This document shows, in pieces, positions 34,266 to 43,900 of a stretch of 64,000 bases of DNA. The notes beneath the pieces were generated by a model. That model did not search any database and was not told where the DNA came from. It worked only from the letters and a program-made list of their open reading frames with translations. Source of the DNA: an uncultured Bacteroidia bacterium (lineage in GTDB: Bacteria; Bacteroidota; Bacteroidia; Bacteroidales; UBA932); contig CACWOZ010000005.1 of the NCBI GenBank assembly GCA_902762655.1, positions 7,761 to 71,760 on the forward strand, in the 5' to 3' direction. Both the position numbers and the translations under genes were made by a program. The stretch's first letter is position 1; every line of letters starts with the position of its first letter.

Positions 34266-36170
34266 ATGAAAAGATTTATTATTATGATTGCCGTTGCTGC
34301 GCTTGGCGTTGCAATGGCCTCCTGTGCAAAAGAGGAGCGGTTTGCTGAAGAAAGCACTGTAACTCATATACAAGTGCTCAAGGCTCGCATTGCCGCCGAT
34401 GATATCACCAAGACATACTTCGATGGAGCCACGTTCAAGTGGAAAAAGAACGATAATTGCGTTGTAAGAAGCGACAATGCAAATGGTTTCTCGACCTTCA
34501 CTTTCACGGGTGATGACACTGATGGAGAAGCGACTTTCACAAATGCCTCCGACGATCATTTGGTTTATGGCCAGAACTCTTTTGCCATATATCCTGCCAA
34601 TACGTCAACGGAAGGAGATAAGCACTATCCTCTCGAAGAGGGCGGCTCTCTGAAGATTCCGCTCAAAAACAGTTATACATGGTCCGATGGCAATGTGGAG
34701 GCTCCAATGCTTGCCCGCGTCGAGAGCGGTACCCCGCTGGAGTTCAAACATCTCGGCGGCTGTCTGAAAGTCACCTACAAGAATGTGCCTCCGAAAGCTG
34801 CCAGCCTGGTGGTCTCCGCCCCTATCGACGAGAGCAGCAGTTATAAGATTTGCAATACTATGGGGAGCACCGAGAACTGGACCACAGCAGGCGGTGGTTT
34901 CGATCCTTCGAAGACGCCATACCTCAGGGCATACAGCCATTCCGGCACATACAGTATTTCCTTCAATATCTCATCGGCCACTCCTGCCCAGCGTTCGTCC
35001 GACGAAGGTATTACCGTGTATATTCCTCTTCCCGTAGGCCCGGTTGAATCGGCAGGGAAGAATGTGTATCCCAAACTGCGGATTTCCCTGACCTTCGCCG
35101 ACGGTACCGATGTGCCCGGTTCTGTCCGCACCGCCTCGAACGTGCAGATTGAGCGAGCGAAGATCAAACCTATGCCGGCGATTTCACTGCCAAAGTACAG
35201 CATTGAGGTTGTTGCAGGAAAGGACGGAACAGGAGGAGCCACGGACGGAACAGGAACTGAAGCCCAGTTACAGCAACTCCGCGGGCTTGTTTGGCTTGAC
35301 AACAATACTCTAGCTCTTACTCAGTCGAATGGCGACAGAAAACTGCGTATGTACAATAAGACAACATCCGCAGTGACAACGTCCACAAATGTAATAGGTG
35401 CCGCTAGTGGCGCTCCTTGGCAAGGAGCGATGAACGGCGGACTTTTGTACATTGCAAATAAAGCCAGTAATGTTATCAATTCTTACAATCCCACTACGGG
35501 AGAGGTTGTCGCGAATGCGGCGTCTGTCAGTGGCGGACCCATGTGCGTCAGGTTCCATGGTGGAGATGCATATGTGATAGCCAGGGATGGTGGAAAACTA
35601 TATAAATACACGGGAGGATTAACAGGAGTGCAGAGTACTCTCTTCGATTTTTCGGCTCTCGACCTCGGATCAACAAGCGGTGAGAAAAACTACCCGCTCA
35701 CGCTTGCAATAGATTCCGATGGAAATGTGATTGTTCCTGTTTCCTGCGCTAAAGGGACTTCTCCTACTGCATATTATGTTTATGTGATCAAGCCGGACGG
35801 CAGTGTTTTGGCCAAAATAGGAAAAGGAGTGAAAGCAGCCAGCGTAGCTGCACTTGCCGACGGTGCTTCTTCGAATGCAACATTCGGCGCTCCCAACGGA
35901 ATAGCAATTGACAACAGCGGGAATATTTTCCTGGCTGAAGGAGATACCAATGGCGGCGTTATCAGGAAGATAGTCAAGACTGCCTCGGATTATAGCGATG
36001 CCGTTGTAATGACAGTACTTGGATGCGGATCATCATATACAACTGCTGTTGGGGCTACAGCTGCTTTTAGTGTAAATATTATGGATGTCGCATTCGATCC
36101 GGTAAATTCAAATGTATTTTATGTGGCAGACCAGGGACGTTACACTTTACGAAAAGTCACTATAGAATAA
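34266..36170 (+). CDS. Fimbrillin-like / NHL-propeller lipoprotein
   Basis: A 634-residue lipoprotein (C20 in AMASC). The fimbrillin-like module covers about 35-310 with KTYFDGATFKWKKND and SYTWSDGNVEAPML; the NHL propeller covers about 315-634 (FGAPNGIAIDNSGNIFLAEG) and ends RKVTIE. It is a paralogue of the first two parts of the preceding large lipoprotein: both share YTWSDGNVEAP, the PLPVGP segment and IERxxIKPMP at the module junction, but this copy has no EEP domain. GC content is somewhat lower than in its neighbours. A surface binding or structural role is likely. Confidence 0.85.
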   Translation: MKRFIIMIAVAALGVAMASCAKEERFAEESTVTHIQVLKARIAADDITKTYFDGATFKWKKNDNCVVRSDNANGFSTFTFTGDDTDGEATFTNASDDHLVYGQNSFAIYPANTSTEGDKHYPLEEGGSLKIPLKNSYTWSDGNVEAPMLARVESGTPLEFKHLGGCLKVTYKNVPPKAASLVVSAPIDESSSYKICNTMGSTENWTTAGGGFDPSKTPYLRAYSHSGTYSISFNISSATPAQRSSDEGITVYIPLPVGPVESAGKNVYPKLRISLTFADGTDVPGSVRTASNVQIERAKIKPMPAISLPKYSIEVVAGKDGTGGATDGTGTEAQLQQLRGLVWLDNNTLALTQSNGDRKLRMYNKTTSAVTTSTNVIGAASGAPWQGAMNGGLLYIANKASNVINSYNPTTGEVVANAASVSGGPMCVRFHGGDAYVIARDGGKLYKYTGGLTGVQSTLFDFSALDLGSTSGEKNYPLTLAIDSDGNVIVPVSCAKGTSPTAYYVYVIKPDGSVLAKIGKGVKAASVAALADGASSNATFGAPNGIAIDNSGNIFLAEGDTNGGVIRKIVKTASDYSDAVVMTVLGCGSSYTTAVGATAAFSVNIMDVAFDPVNSNVFYVADQGRYTLRKVTIE

Positions 36171-36177
36171 AACAAAT

Positions 36178-37248
36178 ATGATCAAGCTGATTACACTGCT
36201 GCTGTTTGCCCTGATGAACGGGAATGGGCTCAAGTATGTCGATGCGTCTGAACTGACGCTCACCGGAAAGGTTTTCACCGATACGCCGAATCCGTATCAC
36301 AGAATCGACACGGCGGCCTTCCATGGCTTTACATCTCACGAAATCAGGCTACTGCAGAACTCTGCGGGCGTGGCAGTGGCTTTCAGCACGGACTCCCCTT
36401 CCATAACGGTCGTCGCCGAGTATGGGTACAAGTCCTACAGCCTCAATTCCAACGCATTCATGGCGAGAGGTTTCGACCTGTACATACGCGATGGCGGGCA
36501 GTGGCTTTGGGCGGCTTCCGGAGTTCCCGACGACAAGGTCTCCGGAAAGCCCCTGAAGCTGATATCCAACCTGCCGGAAGGGAATAAGGAGTGTCTTTTG
36601 TATCTCCCGGGATTCAGCGAAATCCTGTCTTTGAAAATCGGGGTGAAGGAGGAGGCCGCCATCGAGCCTCTTCCCAACCCTTTCCGTCACCGCGTGGCGG
36701 TATTCGGGTCCAGTTTCACCCAGGGCGCGGCATGTTCCAAGGCAGGCATGGCCTATCCTTCAATCCTGTCGCGCGAGACCGGAATCCAGTTCCTGAACCT
36801 CGGCGTGAGCGGTCGTTGCAAATTGCAGGACTACTTTGCGGCGGCGCTTTCCGCAGCCCCCGATGTGGATGCATTCCTCTTCGACACCTTCTCAAATCCG
36901 GAGCCCAGGGAGATAGAAGAACGCCTGATTCCGTTCATCGAGGCCGTGCAGAAGGCACATCCGGGCAAGCCGCTGATATTCCAGCAGACAATCTACAGAG
37001 AGAGAGGCAATTTCGACACTTACAACCGGAAGTGGGATGCCGACCGCATCGCGCTCGTCGCGAAGATGATGAAAGACGCATGCAAAAAGTATGACGACGT
37101 CTATTTCCTCGAATGCACGAATGCGACTTCTCCCGACCATTATACCTCCGTGGACGGCACCCACCCCGGTGATTACGGCTACACCCTCTGGGCAAGGTCG
37201 ATAAAGAAGCCCGCCCTCCGAATCCTCAGAAAATATGGCATCAAATAA
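36178..37248 (+). CDS. SGNH/GDSL-family esterase
   Basis: A 356-residue secreted hydrolase with a probable signal peptide (about 1-20), an N-terminal beta-sandwich of the SGNH_hydro_N type (about 25-165), and an SGNH domain. Block I is FGSSFTQG with candidate nucleophile S179. Block V is DGTHPGD with D326 and H329. The block III segment is FDTFSNPE rather than the classical GxND, with N probably supplying the oxyanion. Such enzymes deacylate glycans or lipids. It starts seven bases after the previous stop and its end overlaps the GH3 gene by 14 bases. Confidence 0.87.
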   Translation: MIKLITLLLFALMNGNGLKYVDASELTLTGKVFTDTPNPYHRIDTAAFHGFTSHEIRLLQNSAGVAVAFSTDSPSITVVAEYGYKSYSLNSNAFMARGFDLYIRDGGQWLWAASGVPDDKVSGKPLKLISNLPEGNKECLLYLPGFSEILSLKIGVKEEAAIEPLPNPFRHRVAVFGSSFTQGAACSKAGMAYPSILSRETGIQFLNLGVSGRCKLQDYFAAALSAAPDVDAFLFDTFSNPEPREIEERLIPFIEAVQKAHPGKPLIFQQTIYRERGNFDTYNRKWDADRIALVAKMMKDACKKYDDVYFLECTNATSPDHYTSVDGTHPGDYGYTLWARSIKKPALRILRKYGIK

Positions 37249-39232
37249 GATAGAATCAATATTCCTTTGCCTGCTGCTCTGTTTGCAGGTGAATGCGCAG
37301 GCGGTAAGCCAGGAACATAAGGACAGGGCGGCAGCCCTCGTGTCGCAGATGACTCTGCAGGAGAAAATATCCCTTCTCGGAGGATATCGTGACGGGTTTT
37401 ACATGGCTCCCGTGGAGCGCCTCGGAATCCCTGAAATCCGCATGGCTGACGGTCCGCAGGGGGTGCGCAACAATACAAAAAGCACTCTGTTCGCCTGCGG
37501 TGTCGCAGCTGCGGCTACGTGGAATCCCGACCTCGTTTACGAAATGGGCCGGGCCCTCGGCCAGGATGCCCGTGCACGCGGAGTCCACATCCTCCTCGGC
37601 CCGGGAGTGAACATCGCCCGCAGCCCGCTCTGCGGCAGGAACTTCGAGTATTTCGGAGAGGATCCTTTCCTCGCAGGTGAGGCGGCGGTGAGTTATATCA
37701 AAGGCCTTCAGTCCGAGGGTGTTATGGCCGCCATCAAGCACTTCGCACTGAACAACAAGGAAGAGAACCGACTTCACTCATCGTCCGTCGCTGATGAACG
37801 GACTATGCACGAGATTTATTTTCCGGCATTCAGGGCCGCGGTGGAACGTGCGGACGTGGGCTCGGTCATGTTGGCCTACAACATGGTGAATTTCGTCCAT
37901 GCGACGGAGAATCCTTACCTGATCCGGGAAATACTCCGGGAGCGCTGGCATTTCGACGGCTTCACCATGTCTGACTGGACCGCCACCTATTCGCCAGTCA
38001 GCGTCGTGGAGAACGGCGTCGACCTTGAAATGCCCAGGGCTCTGACAATGAAGGAAGAATACCTGCTGCCGCTGCTGGAGAAGGGGGTGATACGCGAAGA
38101 GCAGATAGATGAGAAGGTCCGGCGCATACTTCAGACCTTCATCGCTTTCGGCTTCCTGGACCGCCCGCAACTCGACAGCAGCATCTCCGAAGACAATCCC
38201 TACTCGCGCGACGTGGCTTACCGTCTCGCCGGCGAGAGTCTTGTGCTGCTAAAGAACGACGGAGTTCTACCGCTGCGCAAAAAGGCTAAACTCACGCTGA
38301 TAGGCCCCAAATCGGATGAAATCCCCTGCGGCGGAGGCAGCGGTGCGGTGGAACCCATCTACTCCGTTTCTTTACGCGAGGGTTTTGGCAGGGTTGGAGT
38401 GCAGGAAGTTCCTATGACCGGGGCCGATGCGGTCGTGGTTGCGGTGGGCTTCGACAAAACGACCGAAAAGGAGCACTCCGACCGCAGTTTCTTCCTTCCG
38501 GAGGGGCAGGAAAGCATGATTGAGGCAGCCCTCTCATCAGGAAAACCTGTAATCGTGGTCGTTTATGCCGGAGGAGCCGTGGATGTGTCGCGCTGGGCCG
38601 ACAAGGTCTCCGCCCTAGTGTGGGCATGGTACCCCGGCCAGGAAGGCGGGCTCGCCCTGGCGGAGATGCTCACGGGCAGGTTCTCACCATCCGGGCATCT
38701 GCCGGTTTCTTTCCCCGAACATATCGAAGACAATCCTTCGCAGGCCTGGTGGAATTTTGAAAAACCATATACGAAACGCGGGCTGTCCGTGCCCTTCGTG
38801 ACTTACGGGGAGGGCGTTTTCGTCGGCTACCGCGGATACAAGGACAAGGCTCCTCGCTACCCCTTCGGTTATGGCTTGAGTTACACGTATTTTGCCTATG
38901 ACGACTTTTCTGTCGTGCCGGCGGCGGACGGTTTTGACGTGAGCGTGACCGTGTGCAATACCGGACGCTATGACGGCGCCACCACCCTGCAACTGTATGT
39001 GGGAGAAGATGTTCCCTGCGTGCCACGTCCCGAGAAGGAACTGAAGGCTTTCAGGAAAGTGTTCCTCAGGAAAGGCGCTTCGCAGACTGTCACCATGCAT
39101 CTTGGCAGGGAGGCATTCTGCTTCTACGATGCGTCGGTTCACGACTGGAGACTGAATCCGGGAACTTTCACGCTTTATCTCGGAGAATCGTGCGAAGATA
39201 TTGTCAAAACTTCGGCAATAGCAGTAAAATAA
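37235..39232 (+). CDS. Glycoside hydrolase family 3 (beta-glucosidase-like)
   Basis: A 665-residue GH3 enzyme with an N-terminal signal peptide (about 1-22). The catalytic barrel spans about 30-310, with R/K/H signature residues in GRNFEYFGEDP and AIKHFALNN and the nucleophile D247 in FTMSDW. The (alpha/beta)6 sandwich domain covers about 330-500 (ESLVLLKNDGVLPL), and a fibronectin-III-like domain closes the protein. There is no PA14 insertion. It is the only clear glycoside hydrolase in the SusCD run and the last gene before a new promoter. It may remove beta-linked glucose or similar residues in the periplasm. Confidence 0.93.
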   Translation: MASNKIESIFLCLLLCLQVNAQAVSQEHKDRAAALVSQMTLQEKISLLGGYRDGFYMAPVERLGIPEIRMADGPQGVRNNTKSTLFACGVAAAATWNPDLVYEMGRALGQDARARGVHILLGPGVNIARSPLCGRNFEYFGEDPFLAGEAAVSYIKGLQSEGVMAAIKHFALNNKEENRLHSSSVADERTMHEIYFPAFRAAVERADVGSVMLAYNMVNFVHATENPYLIREILRERWHFDGFTMSDWTATYSPVSVVENGVDLEMPRALTMKEEYLLPLLEKGVIREEQIDEKVRRILQTFIAFGFLDRPQLDSSISEDNPYSRDVAYRLAGESLVLLKNDGVLPLRKKAKLTLIGPKSDEIPCGGGSGAVEPIYSVSLREGFGRVGVQEVPMTGADAVVVAVGFDKTTEKEHSDRSFFLPEGQESMIEAALSSGKPVIVVVYAGGAVDVSRWADKVSALVWAWYPGQEGGLALAEMLTGRFSPSGHLPVSFPEHIEDNPSQAWWNFEKPYTKRGLSVPFVTYGEGVFVGYRGYKDKAPRYPFGYGLSYTYFAYDDFSVVPAADGFDVSVTVCNTGRYDGATTLQLYVGEDVPCVPRPEKELKAFRKVFLRKGASQTVTMHLGREAFCFYDASVHDWRLNPGTFTLYLGESCEDIVKTSAIAVK

Positions 39233-39236
39233 TTGC

Positions 39237-39244
39237 TATTTTTG
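39237..39244 (+). promoter_or_regulatory. -7 element upstream of the ThiL-like gene
   Basis: TATTTTTG matches TAnnTTTG and begins just after the GH3 stop codon, six bases before the ATG at 39251. If used, the leader would be very short. No good -33 element is visible. Confidence 0.4.
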
Positions 39245-39250
39245 CAAAAC

Positions 39251-40222
39251 ATGACAAGTTTTGCAGATATAGGAAAGAAGGAAGCTCTCAGACGTTTGTA
39301 TGAGGGCTCTCCTTATAAACAGACGGAGCCTGCGGCGCACAAGGTACTTCTCGAAGGAGTCGATTTCAATCTGGTATACTTCCCACTCAAACACCTTGGC
39401 TACAAGGCGGTTATGGAAGTTACGGGCGAGCTTTACGCCCAGCTGCGGCATCCCGGGACCCTGTCTGTCGTCCTGGGTGTCAGCGCAAAACTCGATTATC
39501 CGCAGATCGAAGAATTGTGGAGCGGTATCAGCGCTGCCGCGAAGGAGCACGGCTACAAGGAAGTATCCCTGGACCTGCGTCCTTCCAGGAACGGCCTGTG
39601 CATCAGCGCAGCCGCAAGCGGAGAGCGCCTCAAACTCACCGAAGTCCGCAGGCCCAAGCCGCAGAGCAAGGACCTTCTTTGCGTCAGCGGGAGGCTTGGC
39701 GCCGCCTACCTCGGAATGAGGGTGATGGAGCGCGGGCTCGAGCACTTCGAAAAAGGCGACAGGGACAACAAGGAACTCGAGCAGTACAGGATGCAGGTAG
39801 GCGCCTATCTCAAACCCGAACTGGACCCCGGAATCGTCGGCAAACTCGAAGAGGAGGAAATCATCCCCTCGGCTGGAGTGCTGATAACCGACGGCCTGGC
39901 CGACGCGGTCAAGAGAATCGCCGTCAAGACCGGCTTCGGCGCCAAAGTCTACGCCGACCGCATCCCCTTTGAAGGGAATTCTTTCGAACTGGGGAGAAAA
40001 CTGGACCTGGACCCTATATCTGCGGCAATGAATGGAGGAGAAGATTATCAGCTTCTCTTCGTTGTCCCTATCTTGAAACTCGATAAATTCCGCCACGATT
40101 TCCAGACCTTCGACATCATCGGGCATCTCGCCCAAAAGGAGGTCGGCACCGTGCTTGTGACCCCTGAAGGTGTGGAACTCCCGCTCCGGGCCCAGGGCTG
40201 GAAGGAAGACGAAAACGAATAA
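39251..40222 (+). CDS. ThiL-like protein with degenerate active site
   Basis: A 323-residue relative of thiamine-monophosphate kinase ThiL. The family body is clear: PLKHLGYKAV, DLLCVSGRLGAAYLGM, LKPELDPGI, NGGEDYQLLF and the C-terminal LRAQGW. But key nucleotide and metal sites are missing or changed. The N-terminal GDDA motif region is absent, with about 20 residues lost before LLEGVDFNL. The GGDT segment reads EVSLDLRPSR, and VSDG reads ITDG. It is therefore probably not an active ThMP kinase, though the fold is retained. It precedes a DUF4923 protein and dnaE. Confidence 0.82.
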   Translation: MTSFADIGKKEALRRLYEGSPYKQTEPAAHKVLLEGVDFNLVYFPLKHLGYKAVMEVTGELYAQLRHPGTLSVVLGVSAKLDYPQIEELWSGISAAAKEHGYKEVSLDLRPSRNGLCISAAASGERLKLTEVRRPKPQSKDLLCVSGRLGAAYLGMRVMERGLEHFEKGDRDNKELEQYRMQVGAYLKPELDPGIVGKLEEEEIIPSAGVLITDGLADAVKRIAVKTGFGAKVYADRIPFEGNSFELGRKLDLDPISAAMNGGEDYQLLFVVPILKLDKFRHDFQTFDIIGHLAQKEVGTVLVTPEGVELPLRAQGWKEDENE

Positions 40223-40241
40223 TTGTCAAACATTTGTGTAT

Positions 40242-40904
40242 ATGAATAAAATCTTTGCTACCATCGCTGCGATGCTTATGCTTGCATCTGCTGCAAACGC
40301 CCAGAGCGGCCTCGGCGGTCTGCTCGGCGGAATCTTCGGAGGAAACAAGAATACTGAAGGAAGCGTTGCCAACACGGCCGGCAGCATACTCGAATCCGTG
40401 CTCGGAACGGTTATCTCCCAGAATGTGAACGTGAGTCTTCCCGGCACATGGACCTATGCCGGCGTCGCATCTGCAATCGAAACCGAAAACACCCTGACGA
40501 CCCTCGCCGCAGGCGCATACAAGGAGAAACTCGAGAGCAAGATGGACGGCTATCTCAAGAAGGTCGGCATCGTACCCGGTGTCGCCACCATCTCCTTCAA
40601 CAACGACAATACCTTCACTATCGCCAGTGCCACCAAGACCATCGCCAGCGGCACCTACACCTACGAGAACAAGGTGCTCAAGATGAAGTTCGGAAAGGTC
40701 TACAACTATCTTTCCATGACCGGAACCGTCACCGCCTCCACCAGCGGCGCGCAGGTGCTCTTCGAGGCCGGCAAGTTCCTAGAATTCGCCAAGAAGGCCA
40801 TCAAGGTCGTAGGAGCCGGCAAGGACAACTCCACCCTCAGCACCATCGCAGGTCTCTCCGACCAGGTCACCGGCCTCAAACTCGGCTTCGACATGAAGAA
40901 GTAA
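40242..40904 (+). CDS. DUF4923 family exported protein
   Basis: A 220-residue protein with a signal peptide (about 1-20, ANAQ cleavage site), a glycine-rich stretch SGLGGLLGGIFGG and a C-terminal beta-rich domain typical of the Bacteroidota family DUF4923 (SLPGTWTYAG, ISFNNDNTFTI, LKMKFGKVYNYLSMTGTV). Function is unknown; it is probably periplasmic or attached to the outer membrane. The ATG at 40242 starts the signal peptide. It ends eight bases before dnaE and so may be cotranscribed with it, with no evident functional link. Confidence 0.88.
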   Translation: MNKIFATIAAMLMLASAANAQSGLGGLLGGIFGGNKNTEGSVANTAGSILESVLGTVISQNVNVSLPGTWTYAGVASAIETENTLTTLAAGAYKEKLESKMDGYLKKVGIVPGVATISFNNDNTFTIASATKTIASGTYTYENKVLKMKFGKVYNYLSMTGTVTASTSGAQVLFEAGKFLEFAKKAIKVVGAGKDNSTLSTIAGLSDQVTGLKLGFDMKK

Positions 40905-40912
40905 GGTATCCT

Positions 40913-43900
40913 ATGGCAAGTTTCGTTCCTCTTCACGTCCATACCGAGTATTCCATCCTCGATGGAATGTCCAACATAAAGAAGCTCTTCGCCCGTGCGG
41001 ACGAGCTCAAGATGCCGGGTCTGGCAATCACGGACCACGGCAACATGTATGGCGTGAAGGAGTTCTTCGATGTCAGCCAGAAATATCCGGATATCAAGCC
41101 CATCCTGGGCTGCGAGGCGTACGTCACCCAGCACTACGACCATCGCCTCAAGGACAACGACCACCGCAAGTACTATCACCTCATCCTTCTGGCCAAGAAC
41201 TACACCGGCTACAAGAACCTGATGAAGATAGTGTCCACCGGTCACATCGAGGGCATGTACTACGACAAGCCCCGCGTGAGCCACGAAGTGCTGGAAAAAT
41301 GCCACGAAGGCCTGATCTGCTCCTCCGCCTGCATCGCCGGCGAGATCCCCCGCGGCATACTCGCGGGCGACATGGACGCGGTGGACAAGGCCATCGAGTG
41401 GCACAAGGGAGTCTTCGGCGAGGACTACTACCTGGAAGTGATGCTCCACAAGACCGAAGTCCCCGGACTGAGCCTGGACCTCTACCACAACCAGATGAAG
41501 GTCAACGAGGCCATCTTCGAACTCGGCAGGAAGCACGGGGTGAAGGTGATAGCCACCAACGACACCCACTTCATCCGCAAGGACGACGGCCCTGCGCATG
41601 ACCGCCTCATCTGCCTCACCACCAACTCCCTGGTGAACGACACCAAGCGTCTCCGCTACACGCAGCAGGAGTACCTCAAGAGCGAGGACGAGATGCTGGC
41701 GCTGTTTCCGGAGCATCCCGAAGCAATATTCAATACCCGCGAGGTGATGGAGAAGGTGGAGCGCTACGACATCAACAGCGCCCACGTGCTGCCCAAATTC
41801 AGCATCGATCCAGCCTTCCTTGCGGACATCGACAAGTATCTGGAGGAATACAAGGAGGTCATCGACCGCGGGCGCAACGACGAAAAAGGCAACTACCGCG
41901 GCGACGAGTTCTGCAAGTCCGTGGCCTTCCTCTGCCATCTGACCTGGGAAGGCGCCCGCGAGCGCTACGGGGCGGCCCTGGATACCGACACGGCCCTTCG
42001 CGAGCGCATCGACTTCGAACTCAAGACAATCTCCTACATGGGCTTCCCGGACTACTTCCTGATAGTCCAGGACTTCATCAACTGGGCCAAGAACAACGGC
42101 ATTTCCGTAGGCCCCGGACGAGGCAGCGCCGCCGGCAGTGTGGTATCCTACTGCCTGCGCATCACCAACCTCGACCCTGTCAAGTACGACCTCCTCTTCG
42201 AGCGCTTCCTGAACCCCGAGCGTATCTCCATGCCGGATATCGACGTGGACTTCGACGACGAGGGCCGCTACCGCGTGATACAGTACGTGCAGGACCTCTA
42301 CGGCGCCGACCACATCTCCCACGTCATCACCTTCGGCACCATGGCCGCCAAGCTCGCGGTGAAGGACGTAGCGCGCGTGAGCGACCTGGCCCTCAGCGAG
42401 AGCAACCGCCTCACCAAACTCATCCCCGACAGGCCCTTCGTGGTGAAGGAGAACGGCGTCGAGGTAGAGAAGAAACCCACGCTCGAGAACTGCTACAAGT
42501 ACGTTCCTGAGCTCAAGAAAGAATACGAGGAAGGCGAGCCCCTCGTGCGCGAAGTGCTGGAATACGCCAAGCGCCTGGAAGGCTGCGTCCGCCAGATAGG
42601 CATCCACGCCTGCGCCATGATCATCGGCCGCGGCAACCTCACCGACTACATCCCCATCACCATGGGCGAAGACAAGGCTACCGGCCAGAAGGTCTGGGTG
42701 AGTCAGTACGAGGGCTCGCAGATCGAGGACGTGGGCATGCTGAAGATGGACTTCCTCGGCCTCAAGACACTGAGCATCATCTCCCGAGCGCTGGAGCTCA
42801 TCAAGAAGCGCGGCGGGCCCGACATCGACATCGAGGCCATCCCAATCGACGACCCGGCCACCTTCGACCTCTATTCCCGCGGCGACACCAAGTCCGTGTT
42901 CCAGTTCGAATCCGGCGGCATGCGCGAATGGCTGATGAAGCTTCACCCCGAGCGCTTCGAGGACCTCATCGCAATGAACGCCCTCTACCGGCCGGGCCCC
43001 ATGGACTACATCCCGGACTTCGTGGCGGGCAAGAACGACCCCTCCAAGGTCCATTACGACCTTCCGGAGATGGAGGATCTGCTTAAGGAAACCTACGGCG
43101 TCACGGTCTACCAGGAGCAGGTGATGCGCCTCTCCCAGTCCCTCGCAGGCTTCTCCAAGGGCAAGGCGGACAAGCTCCGCAAGGCCATGGGAAAGAAGAA
43201 GAAGGACATTCTCGACGGCCTGAAGGTCGACTTCATGCAGGGCGCACAGGCCAAGGGACATCCTGCCGAGAAGCTGGAAAAGATCTGGAGCGACTGGGAG
43301 GCCTTCGCGAAGTACGCCTTCAACAAGAGCCACGCCACCTGCTACGCCTGGGTAAGCTACCAGACCGCCTGGCTCAAGGCCCACTATCCCAGCGAGTTCC
43401 AGGCCTCCAACCTCACCCAGCAGAGCTCCAATATGGATGAGATGAAGGAGATAATGGCGGACTGCAAGAAGGGAGGAATCAAGGTTCTGAACCCCGATAT
43501 CAACGAATCCGAGAAGGACTTCAGCGTCAACAGGGAAGGCGACATCCGTTTCGGACTCGGCGGCCTCAAGGGCTTCGGCGAGAACGTCGTGAACGCCATA
43601 ATGGACGAACGGGGTCAGAACGGCCCGTACGAGGATGTGTGGAACTTCCTCGAGCGCATGGCCCTCTTCAGCCAGAGGATGGACAAGCCGGTCGGCGTCA
43701 ACCGCAAGGCCCTCGAAACCCTCGTGAACGCCGGCGCATTCGACTCCTTCGGCTACAAGCGCGGCCAGTTCTACACTGCCGGCAAGAGCGGAGAACTCTT
43801 CATCGACGAAATCCTCCGCTACGCCGAACTCTACAAGAACGACCAGGTCGACAGCGCCAGCTCCCTCTTCGGAGAGGTGGAGGAAATGAAGCCCCAGCGC

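Noticed and set aside
40706-43384. Open frame of 892 codons on the minus strand opposite dnaE
   Set aside because: Antisense shadow of dnaE; low-complexity Val/His/Asp-rich translation and no recognisable domain.
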